From Clostridia bacterium (GTDB taxonomy: Bacteria > Bacillota > Clostridia > Peptostreptococcales > Acidaminobacteraceae), in the NCBI GenBank assembly GCA_014859095.1, contig JACUUV010000006.1, positions 20,180-84,179 of the forward strand: 64,000 nt of DNA, in the 5' to 3' direction. The notes below the pieces were generated by a model that saw only the letters and a list, made by a program, of their open reading frames with translations, did not search any database and had not been told where the DNA came from. Positions 57,134 to 64,000 of the stretch are shown here, piece after piece; positions within the stretch are counted from its first letter, which is position 1, and each line of letters begins with the position of its first letter. Made by a program: the position numbers and the translations under genes.

Positions 57134-57218
57134 GATATCACCTTTCTAAATTTAAGCTTCATATTCTAAAACAACGAAGAACACAGCAAGTTGCGCTATG
57201 TTCATCATGACTTTACAA

Positions 57219-57246
57219 ATTATAGCATAAGTTTAAAAAGTGTCAA
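57219..57246 (-). promoter_or_regulatory. Sigma-A promoter of the lytic transglycosylase gene
   Basis: On the - strand TTGACA (57246-57241), 16-base spacer, TATAAT (57224-57219). Within a 275-bp gap that otherwise shows only A+T-rich sequence and a short ACACAATTGTGT palindrome near 57390. Confidence 0.75.
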
Positions 57247-57408
57247 TTAACAAAATGTAACTTATGTTGTCTTCCACCAATAGTAGCGAGTTTTTACCTT
57301 ATTATTCCAGCTTCTTACGCCTTGCAATAAAACGATTCTTTTGATGGTTTCTAAAATTGCACTAAATTGTTTTGTAATTTTTACACAATTGTGTTTCCAA
57401 TTATTTCC

Positions 57409-58185
57409 TTATTTCATTTTATTGTTGTGATATGCCTGCATTTTCTTAAGTCTATTTGTGTCGATTTGACTGTTTTCTTGAGCCTTTTCTTCAGTTTTTA
57501 TGACATTGCTTTCCTTTTTCTGAAGCGCATTGATCAAGAATCCGATTGTGTCTTTCACTTGTGATGATTTCGCTTGCACATAGTGCTTTTTAATTCGTTC
57601 CATATCATTGCCGGCAAAAGCCAGTATGATATTGGCCTCTTTAAAGTTGATTTTTTCCTCAATAAGTTCAATCACTTCATCTACAAGCGCTTCCTTGGAT
57701 TCCTTCTGACTCACAAACGCTTTTGGCACAGATTCATATGAAGTTTCATCACCGAGCAAGTACTCCGCCATACGTCTTCTAAGGTCGTTTTCTCCACGAT
57801 GCTTGGTTTGTGACGGAACAGGATTTTCCGGTGTGTCGACATTAGGTTCCTGATCGACTTTGAAGAAACCTTCCTTGAAGTCATCGTCGAAATGCTGAAG
57901 TACTTTTGTGATTTCAGCCACATCATCCGGATTTTGAATGACACTACTTTCTCTTCTGACGGGAGGGTCACTTTGGTAGTCCTTGGCCAGATAACCCTTC
58001 ATTCTGAGTGAATCAAATGCACGCTTTGCAGTGACTTTGCCACAGCCCATAAACTCAGCGAGTTTCCCGGTGGTCATACGCGTAGATTCATCTCTGCTCA
58101 TCAACACCAATAGACACATCTTCTCGTAAATGTCGAGATCGTAGTTTTCAAACACTTCTTCTTCGATTGATTTCCAAAACTCCAT
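57409..58185 (-). CDS. Winged-helix protein resembling clostridial replication/DnaD-type proteins
   Basis: 258 residues from ATG 58185 (AGGGTGG upstream; an in-frame GTG at 58194 is poorer). N-terminal helix-turn-helix (about 1-75; RMTTGKLAEFMGCGKVTAKRAF), a charged linker, and a C-terminal helical module (about 155-225; VIELIEEKINFKEANIILA and KDTIGFLINALQKK) seen in plasmid- or phage-type replication proteins and DnaD relatives. The function is unknown. It begins 20 bp before the end of tyrS flow, i.e. directly downstream of tyrS, and may be cotranscribed with it. Confidence 0.6.
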   Translation of the reverse strand: MEFWKSIEEEVFENYDLDIYEKMCLLVLMSRDESTRMTTGKLAEFMGCGKVTAKRAFDSLRMKGYLAKDYQSDPPVRRESSVIQNPDDVAEITKVLQHFDDDFKEGFFKVDQEPNVDTPENPVPSQTKHRGENDLRRRMAEYLLGDETSYESVPKAFVSQKESKEALVDEVIELIEEKINFKEANIILAFAGNDMERIKKHYVQAKSSQVKDTIGFLINALQKKESNVIKTEEKAQENSQIDTNRLKKMQAYHNNKMK

Positions 58186-58204
58186 AGCGCCCACCCTTCA
58201 CAGT

Positions 58205-59431
58205 CTATTTAACCGTTATTCTATGGTAAACTTTCTTTCCTTTTCTGATCATCAGATCACCGTCAATAAAGTCCGCTTTCGTGATCATTCTGTTAAAGTC
58301 CTCTAAAACCACATCATTCACAGAAACTCCATTTTGCTGAATCAATCTTCTGCCTTCGCCTTTAGATGAGACGAGTTCCAGTTTAAGCATCAAATCAAGA
58401 ATCAAAACGCCTTCCTCAAACTCTGAGGCATCCATTTCTGTAGTTGGAATATTCTCTGTGTTGTTTCCCCCCGAAAACAAAGCTTTCGCCGTCTCAAGTG
58501 CTTTATCGGCCTCTTCAGTCCCGTGAACAATCTTAGTGAACTCAAACGCCAAAATTTCCTTGGCCTTATTGATTTCCGATCCTTCAAGTGCGGAAAGCGC
58601 TCTGACCTCATCCATCGGCAAGAAGGTCAAAAGTTTCAGACAATTTTCCACGTCAGCATCTTCAATATTTCTCAGGTATTGGAAAAGCTCGTAAGGTGTC
58701 GTTTTCTCAGGGTCCATCCAAATCGCACCGGACTCCGTCTTACCCATTTTCTTACCATCGCTGGTTAAAAGCAATTTAAAAGTCAGGCCATAAACCTGCT
58801 TACTTTCCATTCTTCTTACAAGATCCACACCTGCAATGATGTTGGACCATTGATCGTTGCCACCAAGTTGCATCTGACAGTCAAACTGTCTGTTCAGCTC
58901 AAGAAAATCATATGCTTGCATGATCATATAGTTGAATTCAAGGAAACTCAGTCCCTTTTCAAGCCTTTGCTTGAAACACTCAGCAGAAAGCATGCGATTG
59001 ACCGAAAACTTACTGCCTATTTCCCTTAGGAAAGGAATATATTTCAGTTCATCAAGCCACTGGGCGTTGTTGGAGACGTAACCGGATTTACCGTCCAAAG
59101 TCAGGTAATTTTCCATTTGCTTCTTTAAACACTTGCCATTGAAATCAATATCTTCAGGTGTCAGCATTTTTCTCATGTCCGTTTTACCAGAAGGATCTCC
59201 GACTTTTGCTGTTCCTCCGCCAATCAATGCAATCGGTTTGTGTCCCGCGCGCTGCATGTGCATCATGACCATGATTTGTATGAAATGTCCTAAATGCAAA
59301 CTGTCCGCTGTGGGATCGAAGCCAATATAGAAAGTCACGCTTTCTTTTGCAAGCAACGCTTTGACTTCCTCTTCATGTGTGATCTGTTCGATGTAACCAC
59401 GTTCAAGCAGTGTATCGTATACGTTTTTCAT
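58205..59431 (-). CDS. tyrS: Tyrosyl-tRNA synthetase
   Basis: 408 residues. Class-Ic synthetase with the HIGH motif ([10 protein letters not shown]), KMSKS-like KMGKTESG, and a C-terminal S4 domain ([16 protein letters not shown]). Typical TyrS residues include [12 protein letters not shown] and [11 protein letters not shown]. Expression is controlled by the T-box leader just upstream. ATG start with AGAGGTGG. Confidence 0.97.
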   Translation of the reverse strand: MKNVYDTLLERGYIEQITHEEEVKALLAKESVTFYIGFDPTADSLHLGHFIQIMVMMHMQRAGHKPIALIGGGTAKVGDPSGKTDMRKMLTPEDIDFNGKCLKKQMENYLTLDGKSGYVSNNAQWLDELKYIPFLREIGSKFSVNRMLSAECFKQRLEKGLSFLEFNYMIMQAYDFLELNRQFDCQMQLGGNDQWSNIIAGVDLVRRMESKQVYGLTFKLLLTSDGKKMGKTESGAIWMDPEKTTPYELFQYLRNIEDADVENCLKLLTFLPMDEVRALSALEGSEINKAKEILAFEFTKIVHGTEEADKALETAKALFSGGNNTENIPTTEMDASEFEEGVLILDLMLKLELVSSKGEGRRLIQQNGVSVNDVVLEDFNRMITKADFIDGDLMIRKGKKVYHRITVK

Positions 59432-59457
59432 AAGCCACCTCTAATCCTTTTTTTTAA

Positions 59458-59672
59458 ATAAAAAAAGGGCCTCTCCATCGAAGGACGAGAGAACCCGTGT
59501 TACCACCTTGCTTCATGACTACTTTCGTAGTCACCTCAAACCGAATAACGCTCGGGACGCGTGATGGTTTCCCATCAAGGCTCATGGTGCGTAATTCAAA
59601 AAAACTATTGGAATCGCTTTCACCAACCGCAATCCTCTCTGAATTTCAACAGAATTTTCTACTAAGCCACTT
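59458..59672 (-). ncRNA. Tyrosine T-box riboswitch of tyrS
   Basis: On the - strand the leader has the AGTAGA motif of stem I (59663-59658), the distal-loop sequence CAGAGAGG, the specifier TAC in GAATTACGC (59593-59591), the T-box AAGGTGGTAACACGG (around 59508-59495) and a terminator (59467-59496) with T-run. Specifier UAC and the UGGU of the T-box both fit tRNA-Tyr. Uncharged tRNA-Tyr should prevent termination. Confidence 0.93.
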
Positions 59673-59716
59673 CAAACGCCTATACAGAACATGATGTTCC
59701 TATTGAATTATCTACA

Positions 59717-59745
59717 AATATAAATTATTTTTCAATACTTGTCAA
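59717..59745 (-). promoter_or_regulatory. Sigma-A promoter of the tyrS T-box transcript
   Basis: On the - strand TTGACA (59745-59740), 17-base spacer, TATATT (59722-59717). Confidence 0.75.
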
Positions 59746-59751
59746 GTCGTA

Positions 59752-60951
59752 CTACATCAAAACCTCTACATGAACCGATCGGTCCTTCGCGAGATCGACG
59801 AAACGCTCGTCCACCTGAACCAGAGGTCTGGTCGGATAATTATGATCGATGAATATGATTTTACCCATTTCACCGGTTGAAAGTTTGACCTGTTTCCCGA
59901 CATAGTACTCTGACAGTTTTTTAATGAAAATGTAGCACACTTCAGCATCGAAGAGTTTCCCGCTCGACCAGGACAGGTAATCTGCAGCCAATAGTGGTGA
60001 AATGCCCTTTCGATAAGGACGATCTGTGATCATTGCGTCAAACACATCACATACCATTATGATCTTGGCAAAGTCATGAATTTGATTCTCTCTTAGACGA
60101 AGGGGATATCCCGAACCATCCATGCGTTCATGGTGATGAAGAGCGGCATATTTTATATTGGACGAAACGCCTTTGGTCTTAAGCAAAATGCTGTAACCGA
60201 ATTGAGCATGTTTTTTGATGAGTTCGAACTCCTCAGCGTTGACTTTTTCTTCTTTTTTGACTATAAAATCAGGAATATTCATTTTACCGATATCATACAA
60301 AAGTCCGGCTTCGCCGAGTTCAATGAGTTCCTCTTGAGAATAACCGAGCCATTTTCCAATCATTGTGGCGAGTATTGAAACTCTTAAGGAGTGCTGGAAA
60401 GTGTAATCATCAGATTCCTTAAGTTGATTGAGCCTCATGAGGACATCGTTGTTTCTGATCATATCCGGAAGCACCTCTTCAACATTATGCTTGATGCGTT
60501 CGAGATCCAGTTCGCCGGTTTCTCTGATGTTTCTGAACACTTCTTTGGTGTCATCGATCATCTTCTGATGTTTGACATCTATAGGGATATTGCCCTCACC
60601 AGTGAGAACGTGAATTTCCATGTTGCGGTTGACAACACTTCTTTCGGTGGGCTCATAGACATGTCCATTGATTTCATCGAGATCATTTAAAAGTTTCATC
60701 AAATCGAAGGCGTCACCATTTTTGGATGCACTCTCTTTAAATGCGTGAACATCCAGCGTAACATTTTCAATGGCTTCATTTTCATGTTCCAAAACTTTGA
60801 CTTCTGTAAAACCGAGATTTGAAATCAGTTCAATATGCCTTTGTGTCAAACGAGTGCCTTTGCTGAGAAGTTCGACGACACCACTAGAATCTATAATGGA
60901 TTCGCCTAAAATCATACCGTCCTTAAGTTGCTTCGTTTCAATTATTTTCAC
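59752..60951 (-). CDS. HD-GYP-domain protein with altered HD motif
   Basis: 399 residues. An N-terminal region (about 1-60) with PilZ/DUF3391-like strands is followed by a linker and an HD-GYP domain (about 165-345). The first ligand His187 (FQHSLRVS) and the GYP motif (HHHERMDGSGYPLRL) are present, but the HD pair reads Tyr219-Asp220 (LLYDIGKMNIPD), verified in the DNA as TAT GAT. This Tyr replaces a metal-binding His, so phosphodiesterase activity on c-di-GMP may be lost or changed. GTG start with GGATGGTGA upstream. Single gene. Confidence 0.88.
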   Translation of the reverse strand: MKIIETKQLKDGMILGESIIDSSGVVELLSKGTRLTQRHIELISNLGFTEVKVLEHENEAIENVTLDVHAFKESASKNGDAFDLMKLLNDLDEINGHVYEPTERSVVNRNMEIHVLTGEGNIPIDVKHQKMIDDTKEVFRNIRETGELDLERIKHNVEEVLPDMIRNNDVLMRLNQLKESDDYTFQHSLRVSILATMIGKWLGYSQEELIELGEAGLLYDIGKMNIPDFIVKKEEKVNAEEFELIKKHAQFGYSILLKTKGVSSNIKYAALHHHERMDGSGYPLRLRENQIHDFAKIIMVCDVFDAMITDRPYRKGISPLLAADYLSWSSGKLFDAEVCYIFIKKLSEYYVGKQVKLSTGEMGKIIFIDHNYPTRPLVQVDERFVDLAKDRSVHVEVLM

Positions 60952-60999
60952 AATCGCTCACCATCCAGTACCATCTCATAAAAAGTTAGCTGCACAACA

Positions 61000-61137
61000 T
61001 CAAAATTCGTTCTTGAAAAAAATATTGATCATACCCGGTCCACAATGAGCTCCTACCGCACACTCCAAAGTGTTGATGGTAAAATTTCTTATACCATATA
61101 CGGTCTCAAAATGGTTTATAAAATCCCCCTGTGTATT
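61000..61137 (-). pseudogene. C-terminal remnant of a DegV-family protein
   Basis: Between the GNAT and HD-GYP genes one frame reads ...FINHFETVYGIRNF, TINTLECAVGAHCGPGMINI and FFKNEF, then stop at 61000. The block VGAH-GPG-FF is the closing signature of DegV fatty-acid-binding proteins. No start codon or ribosome site fits and only about 40 of the usual ~280 residues are left. The rest seems to have been replaced by, or deleted next to, the intact GNAT gene. Confidence 0.65.
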
Positions 61138-61145
61138 ATTATTTA

Positions 61146-61706
61146 TTATATCATGTATTCATTCAATTTGACCATATGATAATGGTCTTCCCATTTGCCG
61201 TTGATTCTCAGATATTTCCGGGCAAGTCCTTCGTTTTCAAAACCAAGTCTTTTCACCACGTTCATGGATTTCATGTTGTCAGGCATGATGTTGGCTTCAA
61301 TCCTGTGAAGTTCCATTTCATCAAATGCGACTTCCATAACTTTCGAGATGGCTTCTGTCATATACCCGGCTCCCGTAAAACGCTCACCAAGTTTATACCC
61401 CAAAAAGCAGGACTGAAAGACACCCCTGATGATATTGGTGAGCGAAACACTGCCGACAGGTTCATCATTGGTCTCGTCTTCTTGCTTAAATATCCAAAAA
61501 CGGACCATTTGACCTTTCATGAAAAACCGTTCCTCAAGATTGAGTATTCGTCTTTGGTGATTGATCGTATAAAAATCGGGTTGCTTGATCTGCTCCCATC
61601 GCATTAAAAACGATTCGTTTTCCAAATAAAATTCAAGAATTTTTGAAGCATAAGTACTGTCGACCACTACAAGTCTGAGGCGTTCAGTCTCATAAACCCT
61701 TTTCAT
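61146..61706 (-). CDS. GNAT acetyltransferase, RimJ/RimL type
   Basis: 186 residues from ATG 61706 (AAGGGAAG upstream; the longer frame runs into ksgA). Acetyltransf_3 pattern: YETERLRLVVVDS at the start, GYKLGERFTGAGYMTEAISK as acetyl-CoA loop and NMKSMNVVKRLGFENEG. RimJ/RimL relatives acetylate N-termini of ribosomal proteins, but most such clostridial proteins are uncharacterised. Begins 1 bp after the ksgA stop, so it is in the tatD-rnmV-ksgA operon. Confidence 0.85.
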   Translation of the reverse strand: MKRVYETERLRLVVVDSTYASKILEFYLENESFLMRWEQIKQPDFYTINHQRRILNLEERFFMKGQMVRFWIFKQEDETNDEPVGSVSLTNIIRGVFQSCFLGYKLGERFTGAGYMTEAISKVMEVAFDEMELHRIEANIMPDNMKSMNVVKRLGFENEGLARKYLRINGKWEDHYHMVKLNEYMI

Positions 61707-61707
61707 T

Positions 61708-62583
61708 TCATCTTCCCTTCTTAATAGTGAATATGGCATTGGAAAGTCTTGCAAACTCTTCCATTCCAAGCGCTTCACCTCGAGTTCTCTCTTCGATTTC
61801 CGCAATGGCAAGCGCCTTTCTGGCCTCTTCCCTATCCAGTCCGAGAAAACCTCCAGTCAATGCATTGAGAAGTGTTTTTCTGCGTTTTCCAAAACCGTCC
61901 TTAACTGTTGAGAAAAAAGTTTTTTCATCGAGCAACTCGACTGGTGGTGCCTTTCTGACATTCAATCTGATCACAGTGGAATCCACATTTGGCGAAGGCA
62001 TGAACGATCCTCTGGAAACGCGGGTTACAATGGACGGTTCCGTAAAATATTGAACAGCTACAGAAAGTGCTCCATACGCCTTTGTGGAAGGCGATGCCAT
62101 GATTCTATCGGCGACTTCCTTTTGGATCATGATGACCAAATCGGTGACCGGCACTCTTTCTTCAAGAAACTTCATGATAATGGGTGTCGTCACATAATAG
62201 GGAAGATTGGCAACTAATTTAGGTGATTTTTCCTTGAAATGGGTTTCAAACAATGCCTTTAGGTCCACTTTTAGAATATCGTCGCAAATGACCGTGAGGT
62301 TGTCATGATGTCCCACGGTCTCATCCAATACAGGAATCAAACTGCGGTCAATCTCAACCGAGACGACTTTGCCGGACGCCTCACAAAGCGCATTGGTCAT
62401 CACGCCGATTCCGGGTCCAATCTCGAGAACGTGATCCTCTTTGGTGATTCCCGCACCATCCACTATCCTGTCCAAAACATTTTCATCGATGATGAAGTTT
62501 TGACCGAATCTTTTGCTGAACTGAAATCCGTACTTTTCCATTATATATTTTATCGTTTTGGGCGATGTCAATCTACCTATCAT
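61708..62583 (-). CDS. ksgA: 16S rRNA adenine dimethyltransferase
   Basis: 291 residues. Adds two methyl groups to each of A1518 and A1519 of 16S rRNA during small-subunit assembly. SAM motif I in VLEIGPGIGVMT, FGQNFIIDENVLDRI near the start, and NLPYYVTTPIIMKFLE as catalytic motif IV. The start overlaps the rnmV stop as ATGA. Confidence 0.97.
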   Translation of the reverse strand: MIGRLTSPKTIKYIMEKYGFQFSKRFGQNFIIDENVLDRIVDGAGITKEDHVLEIGPGIGVMTNALCEASGKVVSVEIDRSLIPVLDETVGHHDNLTVICDDILKVDLKALFETHFKEKSPKLVANLPYYVTTPIIMKFLEERVPVTDLVIMIQKEVADRIMASPSTKAYGALSVAVQYFTEPSIVTRVSRGSFMPSPNVDSTVIRLNVRKAPPVELLDEKTFFSTVKDGFGKRRKTLLNALTGGFLGLDREEARKALAIAEIEERTRGEALGMEEFARLSNAIFTIKKGR

Positions 62584-63131
62584 GCTTTCTCCTTAAGTAC
62601 AGCGTCTACGACGCGGTTGTATTCCTCTTTGATGATGCCGTAATGATTGAGTCTGTTCAGGAATTGCTTGGCATTGCAATACCCGATCCCCAGCGCCTTG
62701 CCGACGACTGCCCGATGCTCGCTGGCACCTGTGCCACCACTGAGTCCGTCTCTTACCAGATCGTTTTTTGTGAAGACAGGAGTGCTGAACGCTTTGATTG
62801 TCTTCACTTTCGAAAGTGCATCAATGATAACTTCAGGACTTGCATTTTCAACACCTATGTCATCGCCCATTTTTGCGTCAGCCTTGCTGATGAAAGCATG
62901 TTTGCAGTTTTTGATGCGGCTGGCGATTCTTTCCCGGATCCTTTCACCTGCAAAATCGGGATCCGTAAGAACGATGATTCCCACGGTCTCGGCCGCTTTT
63001 TCAATGCGTTGCCATGTGGATTCACGGATTCCGTAACCATGTGTGATGATGACATCGCAGACAACCGCTTTTTTCACTGCGGATTCATCGTCTTTTCCCT
63101 CTACTACTATTGTTTCCTTGATATGTTCCAT
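62580..63131 (-). CDS. rnmV: Ribonuclease M5
   Basis: 183 residues from ATG 63131 (GAGAGGG upstream). Toprim domain with catalytic Glu in IVVEGKDDESAV and the Asp pair in VLTDPDFAGERIR. RNase M5 completes maturation of 5S rRNA precursors. The tatD-rnmV-ksgA order is conserved in Firmicutes. Confidence 0.93.
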   Translation of the reverse strand: MEHIKETIVVEGKDDESAVKKAVVCDVIITHGYGIRESTWQRIEKAAETVGIIVLTDPDFAGERIRERIASRIKNCKHAFISKADAKMGDDIGVENASPEVIIDALSKVKTIKAFSTPVFTKNDLVRDGLSGGTGASEHRAVVGKALGIGYCNAKQFLNRLNHYGIIKEEYNRVVDAVLKEKA

Positions 63132-63147
63132 AACCCTCTCGTTTCCA

Positions 63148-63915
63148 CTATTTGATTCTAAAAAACTGTTTGGCGTTTTGAAGCGTGGTTTCCGCAACAG
63201 TTTCATAATTGATGTTTTTGATATTCGCTATGCGTTCGCAGGTATGTCTGACGAACATCGGTTCATTGCGTTTGCCCCTCATGGGTTCCGGAGACAGATA
63301 GGGCGAGTCCGTTTCTATGAATAGTCGATCCAGAGGAACCGCTTCCACTGCCTCGACAGTTTTTCTTGCATTTTTATAAGTGACAGGTCCAGCGATTGAA
63401 ATCATGGCCCCCAGCTTCACGTATTGGGTGGCCAGTTCATGACTTCCTGAAAAACAATGCATCAGGACACCAGTGGAAAAGGCTTTTTCCTCTTTGAGAA
63501 TCTGAAGCACATCGGCATTTGCGTCCCTATCGTGTATGATGATTGGCAAGTCAAGTTTTTTGGCGATCCTGATCTGCTCTATGAAAACCTCTTTTTGGAC
63601 GGATCTGGGCGACAAATCCCTGTAATAATCGAGTCCTATTTCACCAATGGCTTTGACGCGGTCACTTTTAGCCATCTGCTCGATCAATCCAAGCATCGTG
63701 GCATCTACTGTTTCAGCGTCATGAGGATGGATTCCGACCCCCGCATATATAAAATCATGCGCTTTTGCGATTTCCACAGCTCTTACACTGGATTCGAAAT
63801 CGGCGCCCGGGTTGAGTATATATGAAATTTCGTTCAGTCTGGCTCTTTTTATGACGAGTTCACGGTCATGGTCGAATTGTGACGCATCCAGATGCGCATG
63901 TGAATCAAATAACAT
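63148..63915 (-). CDS. tatD: TatD-family metal-dependent hydrolase
   Basis: 255 residues. Metal ligands in DSHAHLD (HxH), the Glu of GEIGLDYYRD, the late His residues of IIHDRDA and LMHCFSG, and the Asp of IETDSPYL. TatD proteins are 3'-5' exonucleases with possible D-aminoacyl-tRNA or DNA repair roles. First gene of the tatD-rnmV-ksgA-GNAT operon. ATG start with GGAGGTGA. Confidence 0.93.
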   Translation of the reverse strand: MLFDSHAHLDASQFDHDRELVIKRARLNEISYILNPGADFESSVRAVEIAKAHDFIYAGVGIHPHDAETVDATMLGLIEQMAKSDRVKAIGEIGLDYYRDLSPRSVQKEVFIEQIRIAKKLDLPIIIHDRDANADVLQILKEEKAFSTGVLMHCFSGSHELATQYVKLGAMISIAGPVTYKNARKTVEAVEAVPLDRLFIETDSPYLSPEPMRGKRNEPMFVRHTCERIANIKNINYETVAETTLQNAKQFFRIK

Positions 63916-63935
63916 GAGTCACCTCCTACACTCCT

Positions 63936-63964
63936 ATTATGCCTTATTTTATCATCACTAGCAA
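63936..63964 (-). promoter_or_regulatory. Promoter of the tatD-rnmV-ksgA operon
   Basis: On the - strand TTGCTA (63964-63959), 17-base spacer, CATAAT (63941-63936), 21 bp before the tatD start. Confidence 0.6.
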
Positions 63965-64000
63965 GAATACTCCTTCCTCTTAGGTGGGAGATGAATTGCG

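Noticed and set aside
57250..57408. Regulatory RNA upstream of the lytic transglycosylase
   Set aside because: It lies upstream of the promoter and shows only A+T-rich sequence and a short palindrome.

Overview
The window reads as chromosome of a low-G+C (about 40-45% by eye), Gram-positive, anaerobic Clostridia-type bacterium. The evidence is strong GGAGG ribosome sites, S-layer homology (SLH) proteins, a complete WalR-WalK-YycH-YycI-YycJ set, DnaD/DnaI-type primosome genes, a tyrosine T-box, a DUF3787-like small protein of a family annotated as spore proteins in clostridia, and fermentation genes (kal-kce of lysine fermentation; bcd-etfB-etfA of crotonyl-CoA reduction). A relative of Fusibacter or Acidaminobacter is plausible, but the genus cannot be fixed from this sequence alone. 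The mix walRK-yycHIJ, purA, dnaD/dnaI and ksgA-rnmV-tatD suggests a position not far from the replication origin. No rRNA, tRNA, IS element, prophage or CRISPR array was found.

0-5.5 kb: 3' end of a transglutaminase-like gene, kal-kce, pyrG with a leader that ends in a terminator, and an SLH protein. 5.6-12.4 kb (+ strand): alpha/beta hydrolase, murF, ddl, an OmpR/histidine-kinase pair and a zinc-ribbon membrane protein, forming a cell-envelope block. 12.4-15.9 kb (- strand): a glycine-zipper membrane protein and the bcd-etfB-etfA operon behind a Rex-like palindrome. 15.9-19.3 kb: a NitT/TauT-type ABC importer and a methyltransferase-like protein. 19.4-23.8 kb: a manganese (yybP-ykoY) riboswitch before a CaCA-family antiporter, a MATE exporter and an SLH-CAP protein. 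23.9-26.9 kb: znuA-znuC-znuB-zur. 26.9-30.7 kb: an overlapping histidine kinase, response-regulator HD-GYP and RluF operon.

30.8-38.2 kb is the least conventional stretch: a GNAT gene behind two long-spaced inverted repeats, an F420-ligase-like protein, a BusR-like GntR-RCK_C regulator, a 50-residue DUF3787-like gene behind a Fur-like box, a GNAT-CHAD fusion, a hemolysin-III/PAQR protein, a DUF1836 regulator and a beta-lactamase-fold protein that lacks catalytic residues.

38.2-46.4 kb: the wal operon with an extra secreted protein, then an M23 peptidase. 46.7-52.4 kb: dnaD, dnaI-like, purA, a methyltransferase and a zinc-dependent phospholipase C-like protein. 52.4-58.2 kb: PepV-like dipeptidase, a nuclease-XPD helicase, a lytic transglycosylase and an HTH protein. 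58.2-64 kb: tyrS under a T-box, an HD-GYP protein with an altered HD motif, a DegV remnant, a GNAT gene and ksgA-rnmV-tatD.

Shared themes are envelope building and remodelling, butyrate-type energy metabolism under redox control, metal homeostasis (Mn, Zn, probably Fe) and nucleotide second messengers (c-di-GMP, probably c-di-AMP).
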